Of a stretch of 64,000 bases of DNA, positions 1 to 9,344 are shown piece by piece. The stretch comes from Desulfovibrio fairfieldensis (lineage in GTDB: Bacteria; Desulfobacterota; Desulfovibrionia; Desulfovibrionales; Desulfovibrionaceae): contig NZ_CP014229.1 of NCBI RefSeq assembly GCF_001553605.1, positions 2,942,501 through 3,006,500 of the forward strand. Reading direction: 5' to 3'. Every line of letters starts with the position of its first letter. Position 1 is the stretch's first letter. The position numbers and the translations under genes are program-made. Under the pieces are notes generated by a model. It searched no databases. It was not told the origin of the DNA and worked only from the letters and a program-made list of their open reading frames with translations.

Positions 1-1626
<1,626 letters not shown>

Positions 1627-1784
1627 GGAAACTCCGGAAAAATGAACGTATCCGTTTTTACCTTTTTTAACAGTGCAAGGCAATGCGGGGACGCCGCAGG
1701 CTTGCGCCCCACGCCCCCTGATGCTATTTTTCCGCTTCCGTAACGCGCGGATCATGCGCCGGAACACAGCAGCGGAGAACAGCC

Positions 1785-2567
1785 ATGACACAGCCCACAG
1801 TGGTCATTAAATACGGCGGTCACGCCATGGACAAGCCGGAGTTGAGCGAAGCCTTCGCCACGGATCTGGCCCATCTTGCCGGACAGGGCATGCGCCTTGT
1901 GGTGGTGCACGGGGGCGGGCCGCAGATCAGCGCCCTGCTCGCACGCCTGCGGGTTGAAAGCCGCTTTGTGGACGGCCTGCGCGTGACGGACGAAGCCACC
2001 ATGCAGGCCGTGGAAATGGTGCTCTGCGGCCAGGTCAACAAGGCGGTGGTCAGCGGCTTCTCGCGGCACGGCGTGCGCGCGGCGGGCATTTCAGGCCGCG
2101 ACGGCAACCTGCTGCGGGCGCGGCGCAAGAACCCGGCCCTGGGCCTGGTGGGCGAGGTCACGGAAGTGGACCCGGCCCTGCCCCGCTGCCTGCTGGACGC
2201 CGGTTTTCTGCCGGTGGTGGCGCCCGTGGCCTCGGGCCCGGACGGCGAAGCCCTGAACATCAATGCCGACACGGCGGCGGGCGCGCTGGCCGGGGCCCTG
2301 GCGGCCGAGTATTTTGTGCTGATTTCCGATGTGCCGGGCGTGCTGAACGCCGACGGCAGGCTGATTCCCGGCCTGAACCGGGCGGAAATCGCCCGCCTGA
2401 AAGAGGACGGCGTGATCAGCGGCGGCATGATCCCCAAGGTGGAAGCCTGCCTGAACGCGCTGGACGCGGGCTGCTCGCGTGCGTTGATTCTGGACGGCCG
2501 CGCCCAATCCAGTCTGCGGCGCTATCTCCTGGATGACGCGCCGCTGGGCACTGTTGTCGTGAGTTGA
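1785..2567 (+). CDS. argB: Acetylglutamate kinase
   Basis: Amino-acid kinase family, 260 residues, a normal ArgB length. It phosphorylates N-acetyl-L-glutamate in cytoplasmic arginine biosynthesis. Visible motifs are the N-terminal lysine/glycine loop (VIKYGGHAM), the second glycine loop (VVVHGGGPQIS), the substrate segment GISGRDGNLL, INADTAAGALAGALA, and the ATP-site lysine region GGMIPKVEAC. It stands alone here, with no other arg genes beside it, and an inverted repeat follows the stop. The N-terminal arginine-sensing helix of long hexameric ArgB proteins is absent, because the protein starts directly at the first strand. This suggests, but does not prove, arginine insensitivity. Confidence 0.95.
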   Translation: MTQPTVVIKYGGHAMDKPELSEAFATDLAHLAGQGMRLVVVHGGGPQISALLARLRVESRFVDGLRVTDEATMQAVEMVLCGQVNKAVVSGFSRHGVRAAGISGRDGNLLRARRKNPALGLVGEVTEVDPALPRCLLDAGFLPVVAPVASGPDGEALNINADTAAGALAGALAAEYFVLISDVPGVLNADGRLIPGLNRAEIARLKEDGVISGGMIPKVEACLNALDAGCSRALILDGRAQSSLRRYLLDDAPLGTVVVS

Positions 2568-2602
2568 GGAATACGCCGGATCAGACCGGCGACTTCAAAC
2601 GC

Positions 2603-2661
2603 AAAATTCCCCGAGGGATGCCGCACAAACGGTGAACAGCAGCAACCCCCGGGGAATTTTT
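2603..2661 (+). terminator. Inverted repeat after argB
   Basis: AAAATTCCCCGAGGG (2603-2617) is repeated inverted as CCCCCGGGGAATTTTT (2646-2661), separated by 28 bases. The arms extend outward with further imperfect pairing. The second arm ends in a T run, so it could act as a long-loop terminator for argB. Its size also fits the palindromic repeats seen elsewhere in the window. Confidence 0.5.
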
Positions 2662-2782
2662 GCATTGAAAATATGCACCCGGCAAACGCGAGAGAGCAAC
2701 ATCCACGGCTTTGACGTGTTGCGGATGAGGACCGCAGCGATGACAAAGCCAACGGACAACGGAACGTAGTGTCAATAAGGCC

Positions 2783-3403
2783 CTAGAACTTTTCCGGCTT
2801 CCGGTGGTGAACCCACCAGCCCTTGTCCACCTGGCCGTACCACCAGCGGTTGGGGTCCGTGCGCAGAACGGCCTCGGCCAGCTCGCGGGCCAAGGGCGTG
2901 CGCAAGCGCTTGAGCGCGCTGTCCAGCCATTCCTCGGCAAAGGCGTTGCCCTTGCTCAATTCCACATGCAGATTGCAGATCAGGTCCAACTGATCCGCGT
3001 CGTGGGCCAGCTCGGCTTCCAGGCTCCGCCCGTCAGCCAGTTCGTCCCAGAAACCGAGGATATCTTCCGCCAAGCCGGTGCCTTGCGTGGCGTCCTCCAG
3101 GGCCTCCCGCGCGCGGCACTGGTTATAGCGGTGATTGACGTAGTTGAAATCGCCGGTGCGGGCCTCGTGCAGATCGTGAAACAGGCAGAGAAAGGTCACC
3201 CGCGCCGGGTCCGCCCCGGCCAGACGCGCCAGGGCGTAGCCCAGCACGCTGACCCGATAGGAATGCTCGGCCACATTCTCCTTGCCCGAGCCCAGAAAGG
3301 CGTAGCCGCTGCGCGGCGTGTGCCGCAGCATGCCCACCTCGTTGCAGAAGTCCGCCAGCCGTCCGAGCTGTTCCGCGGAAAGTTGCTTCGATGTCGTCGT
3401 CAT
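2783..3403 (-). CDS. HD-domain phosphohydrolase, YfbR/HDDC2-like
   Basis: 206 residues. The metal-binding HD signature is clear: His47 in NVAEHSYRVS, His76-Asp77 in LFHDLHEA, and a later Asp in AHDADQLDL. This pattern is typical of small nucleotide 5'-phosphohydrolases (YfbR and HDDC2 type), which act on dNMPs in the cytoplasm. The substrate here is inferred from the family only. Start ATG at 3403 is preceded by GAGG. The gene is transcribed away from argB's direction and downstream of zraR, separated from zraR by a 149-base palindromic element, so it is probably an independent unit. Confidence 0.85.
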   Translation of the reverse strand: MTTTSKQLSAEQLGRLADFCNEVGMLRHTPRSGYAFLGSGKENVAEHSYRVSVLGYALARLAGADPARVTFLCLFHDLHEARTGDFNYVNHRYNQCRAREALEDATQGTGLAEDILGFWDELADGRSLEAELAHDADQLDLICNLHVELSKGNAFAEEWLDSALKRLRTPLARELAEAVLRTDPNRWWYGQVDKGWWVHHRKPEKF

Positions 3404-3429
3404 ATGGCCTCATAGTCCCCCATCCGGAG

Positions 3430-3578
3430 GGGGCGGTCCCCCGACAGATGGATTTTGTTCTCCGGCAGGGAAAAGGCCGGGCGCGGGACAGGGATAGTAC
3501 TCTTACGGTACAGACCTGGGCCGCGCCCGACCTTTGACGCGGTCCAGTGGGCAAAAGGCGCTGTCGCGGGACCGCCCC
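3430..3578. repeat. Short element with 18-bp terminal inverted repeats
   Basis: GGGGCGGTCCCCCGACAG (3430-3447) matches the reverse complement of CTGTCGCGGGACCGCCCC (3561-3578) at 17 of 18 positions. An inner pair (GGCCGGGCGCGG near 3475 and CCGCGCCCG near 3521) extends the symmetry. No protein is encoded. It abuts the zraR stop codon. It looks like a MITE or a long bacterial palindromic element; no target duplication is clear. Confidence 0.6.
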
Positions 3579-4945
3579 TACTCCAGGCCATACTTCCGCA
3601 GCTTGTTGTGCAGGGTAGCCCGCGTAATGCCCAACCGCCGGGAAGCCTCGCTCTTGTTGTCGCCGGTCTGGCGCAGCGTTTCCTCAATAGCCCGGCGCTC
3701 CACCATGTCCAGAGACAGTCCGGCCAGGGAGACATCCCCTTCGGGCACAAGCGCCGCTTCCGCCAAGGGCGAGGCATCAATGACATTGGCGGGCAGTTCG
3801 CGGCCCGTGATCAGATCGCCGTTGCAGAGAATCACGGCCCGCTCCACGGCATTTTCCAGCTCGCGGACATTGCCGGGCCAGGGATAACGCAACATGCTGT
3901 CCAGGGCCTGGGGCGCGAATCCCTTAATGCTCTTGCGATTGCGCCCGGCAAAGCGCTGGAGGAAATGCGCGGCCAGCAGAGGAATGTCTTCGCCGCGCTG
4001 GCGCAGGGGCGGCACGTCGATGCTGATGACATTGAGCCGGAAATAAAGATCCTCGCGGAAGCGCTTTTGCGCCGCCTCAAGGCGCAGGTCGCGATTGGTG
4101 GCGGCCAGCACGCGCACATTCACGGTGATGGGCGAGTCCGAACCCACCCGCTGCACTTCGCCCTGTTGCAGGGCGCGCAACAATTTGGCCTGGAGCTGCA
4201 TGGGCATCTCGCCGATTTCGTCCAGAAACAGCGTGCCGCCGTTAGCCTGGACAAAACGGCCCTCGCGGCGGCGTTCCGCGCCGGTGAACGAACCCTTTTC
4301 ATGGCCGAAGAGCTCGGATTCCAGCAGGTTTTCCGCCAAGGCCGCGCAGTTCACAGTGACCAGAGGCTTGTCCGCGCGGGCGCTGCCCTCATGCAGGGCG
4401 CGGGCCACCAGCTCCTTGCCGGTGCCCGATTCGCCGGTGATCAGCACGGTGGCTTCAGTGGGGGCCACGGTACTGATGATCTGAAGCATGTCCTTGACTA
4501 CCTGGCTACGGCCCAGAATGCCCGGGCGGGTCGCGGCGTCGGTGAGCTGGCGGCGCAGTTCACGGTTTTCCACGCTCAGGCGGGAATGTTCGATGGCCTT
4601 TTCCAGCGTGTGCTTGAGGGCCTCGAAATCCAGGGGCTTGACCAGATAATCATACGCGCCCAAGCGCAGGGCCTCCACGGCGGTTTCCACCGAGGAATAG
4701 GCCGTCATCAGCACCACCGGCAGCGCCGGATTATATTCCAGAATGCCCTTGAGCGCGTGGATGCCGTCCATGCGCGCCATACGCACATCGGTCAGCACCG
4801 CGTCAAAGGCCTTTTCCCGCACCCGGTCCACGGCTTCGTCGCCGTCGGTAGCCTCATCCACCGTATAGCCCCAGGACCTCAGCATGGTTTTGAGCATGCC
4901 GCGGTGGGCATCGTCGTCATCGACCACTAAAATGTCGGCATTCAC
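3578..4945 (-). CDS. zraR: Sigma-54-dependent response regulator, ZraR/AtoC family
   Basis: 455 residues from GTG at 4945, chosen because AAGGAGGGG lies just upstream; the frame stays open further 5' but without a better site. Receiver domain residues 1-120 with acidic pocket D9-D12 and phospho-acceptor Asp53 (LTDVRM). AAA+ domain from about 140 with Walker A GESGTGKELVAR, the sigma-54 contact loop GSFTGA, Walker B GTLFLDEIGE, and PWPGNVRELEN. The C-terminal Fis-type helix-turn-helix is SEASRRLGITRATLHNKLRK. It lies 119 bases downstream of the kinase gene on the same strand, so the two form a cognate pair. Likely targets are the neighbouring zraP-like genes. The Zra name rests on this synteny and is an inference. 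Confidence 0.92.
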   Translation of the reverse strand: MNADILVVDDDDAHRGMLKTMLRSWGYTVDEATDGDEAVDRVREKAFDAVLTDVRMARMDGIHALKGILEYNPALPVVLMTAYSSVETAVEALRLGAYDYLVKPLDFEALKHTLEKAIEHSRLSVENRELRRQLTDAATRPGILGRSQVVKDMLQIISTVAPTEATVLITGESGTGKELVARALHEGSARADKPLVTVNCAALAENLLESELFGHEKGSFTGAERRREGRFVQANGGTLFLDEIGEMPMQLQAKLLRALQQGEVQRVGSDSPITVNVRVLAATNRDLRLEAAQKRFREDLYFRLNVISIDVPPLRQRGEDIPLLAAHFLQRFAGRNRKSIKGFAPQALDSMLRYPWPGNVRELENAVERAVILCNGDLITGRELPANVIDASPLAEAALVPEGDVSLAGLSLDMVERRAIEETLRQTGDNKSEASRRLGITRATLHNKLRKYGLE

Positions 4946-5064
4946 CCTTACCCCTCCTTGCCGTATATACGGATACACGCCGGGGACACGGGCCGGGCGA
5001 CCGGCCCCGCCGCCCGTGCCGGCGTTCCACCGGATTATTCTCATTTTCGGGATTGCCGCAAGGC

Positions 5065-6603
5065 CTAGTTTTTCCGCCCCTTGCCGCGATAGCGCAGCTC
5101 GGGAAATTCCTCAGGCGCTTTGGGCGCCAGGGGCAGCCAGAGGCGAAAAATGGTTTCCCCATGGCCGTCTTCACCGGCGAGATGCGAATAGACGCTGATT
5201 TCGCCGTTATGCGCCGCCACGATCTTGTGCACCATGGCCAGCCCCAAACCCGTGCCCTGGCCTTTGGTCGTGAAATAGGGATCAAAAATATGAGCCCTGG
5301 CGGCGGGATCAATGCCCTTGCCCGTATCCCGCACCATCAGGCAGACCCGCCGTTTGGCCTTGGCGATGACCAGGGTCATGCGCCCACCGTCGGGCATGGC
5401 GTCCAGAGCATTGAGACAAAGATTGAGCAGGGCCTGGCCCATGCGCTCCGAATCCACCAGCACGTTGGGCACGCGCCGGGAGGTGCGATATTCCAGCCTG
5501 ACGTTGCGTTGCTCCGCGTCCTGGCGGATCAGACGCATGACGTGCGCCACCACATTCTCCAGGCAGACCGGGCGCGGGCGCACGTCGCTGGGCCGGGAAA
5601 GGCCGATCAGATCCGTAATCACCCGGTTCAGGCGGTCCACCTCGCGCACCATGACGGCGGCGGCCTCGCGGTCGTCGCTGCCCTCGGGGAAGCGCTGGCC
5701 GAAATAGGTGGCATAGCCCTTGATGGAACTCAAAGGATTGCGGATCTCATGCGCCACGCCCGCCGCCAGATTGCCCACAGCGGCCAGTTTTTCCTTGCGG
5801 CGCACCTCTTCCTCCAGACGGCGCACTTCGCCTTCGGCCTTGCGCTGCCGCTGACGCGACTCGCGGGCGCGCTGGGCATAATACAGGGCCAGCAGGCAGA
5901 GCAGCCCCACCAGCAGCGTCACCGCAGCCAGCATGGCCACATAGTCCCGGTTCTGGCTGCGGGTGATCTCAAAGGGCGAGACATCCAGGCCCAGAAAAAT
6001 GATCGGCATGGGAAAACCCTTGGGGATGTCGCGCAGGCCCGGCGTGAAGTAACGGTAGACCACGAAGACCCGTTGCCCCTCTATTCTCATGATGCCCCAT
6101 TGCGCCGCCGCGCCCGGGGCCAGCTCGCGCATGCGCCTGTCATCCAGTTCCCGGCCCTCAAGCTGGAGAATCTCGCCCAGGCGCACCCGTTTGCTGTGGG
6201 CCACGATAGTGCCGTCGGGCATGGTCACGGCCACGAACATAATATCCGGGCTGGCCGCCATTTCCTCCAGCAGAACCTGCAGGCGCACCCCGGCCTCGCT
6301 GCGCATGCCCGAACGCAGAATGCTTTCAAAAGCCATGATCAGCGAAGAGCCTTTTTCCGCCAGCAAACGGGCCATGGCGGCTTCACTGCGCTCAATGGAG
6401 ATAAAGGCCAGCAGCCCCACCATCAGGGCCAGCACCACGGCCGCGCCCCCCAGTACCAGGCCCAGGGGCGTGCGGGAAGCCCCCACGCGCATGGCCAGAG
6501 CGCGGGGAGGCGCATCGGGAGCCGGGGCGTCGCCTCCGCCGGACACACCAACCGCGCCGGGCGCTTCCGGTTCGGACCGGACATCGTCTTGCTCAGCATT
6601 CAT
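5065..6603 (-). CDS. zraS: Membrane sensor histidine kinase, ZraS/HydH-like
   Basis: 512 residues. The first transmembrane helix (LGLVLGGAAVVLALMVGLL) is near residue 50 and the second (YVAMLAAVTLLVGLLCLLAL) near 230. Between them is a periplasmic sensor of roughly 150 residues with a Cache-like sequence (VAVTMPDGTIVAHS). A coiled linker follows, then HisKA (AGVAHEIRNPLSSIKGYA) and HATPase motifs (NLCLNALDAMPDGG, DTGKGI, GQGTGLGLAMV). The general layout and divergence from a ZraP-like gene match enterobacterial zraS, which senses zinc or envelope stress. The signal here is unproven. The N-terminal 40 residues are acidic and Pro/Ala-rich and may be cytoplasmic. Confidence 0.9.
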   Translation of the reverse strand: MNAEQDDVRSEPEAPGAVGVSGGGDAPAPDAPPRALAMRVGASRTPLGLVLGGAAVVLALMVGLLAFISIERSEAAMARLLAEKGSSLIMAFESILRSGMRSEAGVRLQVLLEEMAASPDIMFVAVTMPDGTIVAHSKRVRLGEILQLEGRELDDRRMRELAPGAAAQWGIMRIEGQRVFVVYRYFTPGLRDIPKGFPMPIIFLGLDVSPFEITRSQNRDYVAMLAAVTLLVGLLCLLALYYAQRARESRQRQRKAEGEVRRLEEEVRRKEKLAAVGNLAAGVAHEIRNPLSSIKGYATYFGQRFPEGSDDREAAAVMVREVDRLNRVITDLIGLSRPSDVRPRPVCLENVVAHVMRLIRQDAEQRNVRLEYRTSRRVPNVLVDSERMGQALLNLCLNALDAMPDGGRMTLVIAKAKRRVCLMVRDTGKGIDPAARAHIFDPYFTTKGQGTGLGLAMVHKIVAAHNGEISVYSHLAGEDGHGETIFRLWLPLAPKAPEEFPELRYRGKGRKN

Positions 6604-7001
6604 ATTTCGACTATAGCCGTCCCGCCCGCGACTGTCATCCCATGGGCCGCCGTGGGGTTAAATTTTTTGCACGTTTTTTGCAAGAAATTCCTGAAATAGA
6701 CGAAAGCAAACAACAGGCGCTCTTAACGCTTGCGCCACGGAAAACGGCCTGATATTGGCTGAGCGATACGCCGATTTAGTCAAAGCTCTGCGGCAGGCGG
6801 TTTGCGATCCAGCTACGACACAGAGAATGACAGCAATTTCGCCGTCTGTCGTCCCGTATAACACAGCATTGTCGTTGTTTGCACGCATTCGCCGTCTGTA
6901 TCCACATGGTTTACAGATCTGTCTACGGGCAATATTTCCGCGCCGTACCATTCGGCATCACGAGCGCATATGCCGGATCGAACTATAATAAAGGTTAACA
7001 T
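6604..7001. promoter_or_regulatory. Divergent control region between zraS and zraP-like gene
   Basis: No gene. It is AT-richer than its surroundings. A 21-base palindrome (CTGTAT at 6896 to TTTACAG ending 6916) and a shorter CGTATAACACAG (6855-6866) resemble the CTGTGT/CTGTAT half-sites upstream of the second zraP-like gene. TTCGCCGTCTGT occurs twice (6838-6849, 6888-6899). They are candidate binding sites for the adjacent ZraR-like activator. Confidence 0.45.
6951..6970 (+). promoter_or_regulatory. Possible weak -24/-12 promoter for first zraP-like gene
   Basis: TTCGGCATCACGAGCGCATA has the GG-N10-GC spacing (GG 6954-6955, GC 6966-6967) and sits downstream of the palindrome at 6896-6916. 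The -12 half does not match TTGC well. A TATAAT at 6984-6989 with no good -35 is the alternative, and CGGCAGGCGGTTTGCG at 6791-6806 is another sigma-54-like match farther upstream. Confidence 0.3.
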
Positions 7002-7475
7002 ATGCTAAAAACTTGTTTTTCGCTTTGCCTTCTGGCGGCGTTCTGCCTGTCGCAGCCCGTGGTTGCGGGGCATAGCGGCCCCGGCCCGTACAACGGGCAG
7101 GGCGAATACAGGATGGGACGCTATCGCGGCAACGTCCAGGATATAGATGATTGGCTGGAACAGCTCCCCCCGAATCAGCAGAACAAAGCCAGAAGAATCA
7201 TAGATGACGCCCGCCCAAGGGTCCGGGAACTGCGCGGCCGCATCCGGGAAAAGATGGCGGAACTGGAAAGCCTCAGCTACGACCAGGGAACCTCTCCGGA
7301 TACCCTGCCCCGCCTGGGACGGGAACTGCAACAGTTGCGCGACGCCCTGCGAGCCTCCCTGGTGGATGTAGACGAACGCCTGCGCCGTGAAGTGGGCGTT
7401 TCGCTGGGGCCGCCCGTCAGCCGGGGCTGCCGGATGAGCCATGCCGGCATTCCCCCGGCGGATGAAGAAGATTAG
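7002..7475 (+). CDS. ZraP/CpxP-like periplasmic protein
   Basis: 157 residues. A cleavable signal peptide is evident (MLKTCFSLCLLAAFCLSQPV, cut near AGHS). The mature part is helical and highly charged (RRIIDDARPRVRELRGRIREKMAELESL), like the Spy/CpxP/ZraP family of periplasmic chaperones and metal-binding proteins. It lacks the His/Met-rich tail of the second copy at 8194. It is divergent from the ZraS-like kinase gene, as zraP is in enterobacteria, which suggests a periplasmic stress or metal response. The start is ATG at 7002 after a run of AAGG. The family assignment rests on composition and context, because no invariant catalytic residues exist. Confidence 0.75.
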   Translation: MLKTCFSLCLLAAFCLSQPVVAGHSGPGPYNGQGEYRMGRYRGNVQDIDDWLEQLPPNQQNKARRIIDDARPRVRELRGRIREKMAELESLSYDQGTSPDTLPRLGRELQQLRDALRASLVDVDERLRREVGVSLGPPVSRGCRMSHAGIPPADEED

Positions 7476-7606
7476 AGGTTGCCGTCACGAGCGTCTGATT
7501 GCGAAAATGTGGTTTTTCACTGGCTCGCGGGGCTGCGCCGCCCCAAACCTCTACGGGTTCTGTGTGTCTGATTTGGAAAATTAGACACGAGCCCCCATCC
7601 GTTCAC

Positions 7607-7856
7607 TAAGAGCATTTCAACTTTGAGAATGCGCATTCTCAAAGTTTTTAAGACGCTCGCCCTACTCTCAATGTCCGTACGGCGCGCTTCGCGTGCCTGC
7701 GGCCATGGCCCTGCGGGCCACCCTTCGGGTCGGTCTCCGGCGCTTAGCTCTGCTGTCGTCATCCGTAAGGCGGCTATGCCGCCTTACGGATGACGCTCGT
7801 GGCGGGCGTCTGCTTACGCAGCCACCAGAGCAATTTCAAAGTGAAATTGCTCTAAG
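7607..7856 (-). repeat. Composite palindromic repeat, AGAGCAATT family
   Basis: Three strong palindromes in a row: a perfect 28-base one at 7619-7646 (core TTGAGAATGCGCATTCTCAA), a hairpin with an 18-bp perfect stem and TAT loop at 7757-7795, and a near-perfect 27-base one at 7827-7853 with AGAGCAATTTC ends. Read on the minus strand the right half (GCTCTGGTGGCTGCGTAAGC) matches the repeat at 13592 (GCTCTGGTGGCCGCGTGAGC). Confidence 0.65.
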
Positions 7857-7954
7857 AACTCCGGGCTCCGGCGCGGCCGACCGGCCCCCGCCTGATATCT
7901 TGTCGGCACGGGGTCGCTTTTTCCACTTCTCCCCCCGTGCCCCTCCGCTTCCGC

Positions 7955-8022
7955 CTGTGTGAAATACAGCCACCTGTGTAAATTTTATACAACCTGTACG
8001 CGCTCTGTATAAAAAGCATACG
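7955..8022 (+). promoter_or_regulatory. Candidate enhancer sites for ZraR-like activator
   Basis: Three similar sites in 68 bases: CTGTGTGAAATACAG (7955-7969, palindromic), TGTGTAAATTTTATACA (7975-7991, nearly palindromic) and CTGTATAAAAAGCATACG (8005-8022). They lie about 80-145 bases upstream of the -24 element, the usual position of sigma-54 activator sites. Confidence 0.55.
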
Positions 8023-8100
8023 CCCCGCTTTTTATTCTTCCTGCATCAATAGAGGAGAAACTCTATTAAATTATAATAGGTTAGCCGTTTTGTCGGACTT

Positions 8101-8116
8101 TGGCACGCGCATTGCT
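8101..8116 (+). promoter_or_regulatory. Sigma-54 promoter of zraP-like gene
   Basis: TGGCACGCGCATTGCT matches the -24/-12 consensus TGGCACG-N4-TTGCW at every defined position. The gene start is 78 bases downstream. The adjacent ZraR-like protein carries the GSFTGA sigma-54 contact motif. Confidence 0.85.
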
Positions 8117-8193
8117 ATAAGAGGGCATGACGCACGGAACACCGGGCGCCGAGAGAAAAATAACCTAACTGCTTGAAAGGTAAGGAGATTATA

Positions 8194-8709
8194 ATGAGAA
8201 GTTCCCGTTTCATTCTGCCCGCCCTGCTGGCCGCCGCTCTGACTGGTGGCGTTCTGGTCACGGACAGCATGGCCCGCTCCCACTACAGCCCTGATTCCGG
8301 CTACGGCTGCGAAGGCTGCCCCGGTGGGTACGGCCAAGGATGGAACAGAGGCGCGGCTCTGAGCCCCGAGCAGCAGGAAAAATATACAAAGATCGTGGAC
8401 GAGTACGCCAAGCGTATGGATCCCCTCCAAGACCAAATTTTCGTAAAACGGCAGGAATTGCGTGCCCTGAGGAACGCTACCAACCCCGATGTCAAAGCTG
8501 TACGGGAAACAGCTACGGAACTAACGAAATTAAATAATCAGCTGGGCGCCCTGCACGATGAAATGGCCCAGCGCCTTGAAAAGGAAGTGGGTGAACCCGC
8601 AGGCGCAGACACCCGTCCTAATGGATACGGTCCCGGTTACCACATGAGGGGCCACGGTATGGGTTACGGTCACGGCATGGGCTATGGCCATGGTATGGAC
8701 CAATACTAG
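8194..8709 (+). CDS. zraP: ZraP-like periplasmic protein with His/Met/Gly-rich tail
   Basis: 171 residues from ATG at 8194, preceded by TAAGGAG. The signal peptide (RFILPALLAAALTGGVLV) is cut near SMA-RS. The mature protein has a helical LTXXQ-like core (LSPEQQEKYTKIVDEYAKRM, then RQELRALRNATN) typical of ZraP/Spy. The C-terminal tail has three HGMGYG-type repeats ending HGMDQY, and an early CEGC pair. Both look metal-binding. In the family, ZraP is a zinc-binding periplasmic chaperone that tunes its ZraSR system. The sigma-54 promoter and palindromes upstream support control by the neighbouring ZraR-like regulator. Its stand-alone position suggests a single-gene transcript. Confidence 0.88.
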   Translation: MRSSRFILPALLAAALTGGVLVTDSMARSHYSPDSGYGCEGCPGGYGQGWNRGAALSPEQQEKYTKIVDEYAKRMDPLQDQIFVKRQELRALRNATNPDVKAVRETATELTKLNNQLGALHDEMAQRLEKEVGEPAGADTRPNGYGPGYHMRGHGMGYGHGMGYGHGMDQY

Positions 8710-8797
8710 CCGACAGCAACCTTTAACCTGCTGAATCACCAACTTGCTTATCCGCCGACGGGCGGTCGACATATACGAAAAAAAATAAAACAAATTT

Positions 8798-8833
8798 CCT
8801 TGCCGCTCCCAGCCCCCATCAGGAGCGGCAAGG
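8798..8833 (-). terminator. Hairpin terminator, leftward
   Basis: CCTTGCCGCTCC (8798-8809) pairs with GGAGCGGCAAGG (8822-8833). On the minus strand the stem is followed by a T-rich run (AAATTTGTTTTATTTTTTTT), so it would stop leftward transcription from the chemoreceptor gene. Confidence 0.6.
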
Positions 8834-8899
8834 AGAACCCCCCGAAAAACCTCCTCCTTTGAACAGAACCCTCTAACCATCGGAACATCCTCCCTCTCA

Positions 8900-8938
8900 G
8901 CGGCCGCCGGTTGCCCCCGGCGGCCGCCCTTCCTTTTT
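8900..8938 (+). terminator. Hairpin terminator, rightward
   Basis: GCGGCCGCCGG (8900-8910) pairs with CCGGCGGCCGC (8917-8927) and is followed by CCTTCCTTTTT. It is a good candidate for the terminator of the zraP-like gene. Confidence 0.65.
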
Positions 8939-9344
8939 AAGCATGGCGTCCGCAAGCGGCGCCGCCCGCTACAAATCTACACGGCAAACCCTGTCCATTG
9001 CGGTCTCACCGCGCCCAGCCGACGGCCGCATCCACAATTCAGCCCTTTCGCGGCACGCGGCAGCACACGTCTGAAAGACCGGCCGCTCCAAGTAGAAATT
9101 CTCCCCGCCCGAAGGATCAACCATGGCTGCAAAGCCCGCCCGGGAAGCGTGGCCGCCGTGACGCAGCGAAAAACCACGTTTTTCGCAATCAGACACGGGA
9201 TGCCCGCGCCCTGTTGCCGAATCTTCCGTCCCAACAGGACCTGAGGCCGCCGGAAACGGCAATTGCCCCGTCAACGACGACAGCCGGCGTTGCCGCCGGC
9301 TGTCATACTGTCGCAGGGAGAAAAAACGCGTCGTGCCGCGGAAA

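Larger units (their letters stand above)
7476..8193. other. 718-base gene-free region with palindromes and operators
   Basis: No convincing gene. It holds a small hairpin (GTGTCT and AGACAC around 7563-7588), a composite palindromic repeat (7607-7856), three operator-like palindromes (7955-8022) and a sigma-54 promoter (8101-8116). The reading frame at 7693-7962 is explained by the repeat and has no ribosome site. Confidence 0.7.
8710..9344. other. 635-base region without a gene
   Basis: No frame here has a ribosome site or recognisable product. It contains two terminator-like hairpins (8798-8833 and 8900-8938) and a smaller one (ACAGCCGGCG and CGCCGGCTGT near 9279-9304) just past the chemoreceptor stop codon. 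The rest shows nothing I can interpret. Confidence 0.6.

Noticed and set aside
6721..6760. Sigma-54 promoter for zraS on the minus strand
   Set aside because: TGGCGCAAGCGTTAAG has the TGGC block but lacks the TTGC block at the right spacing.
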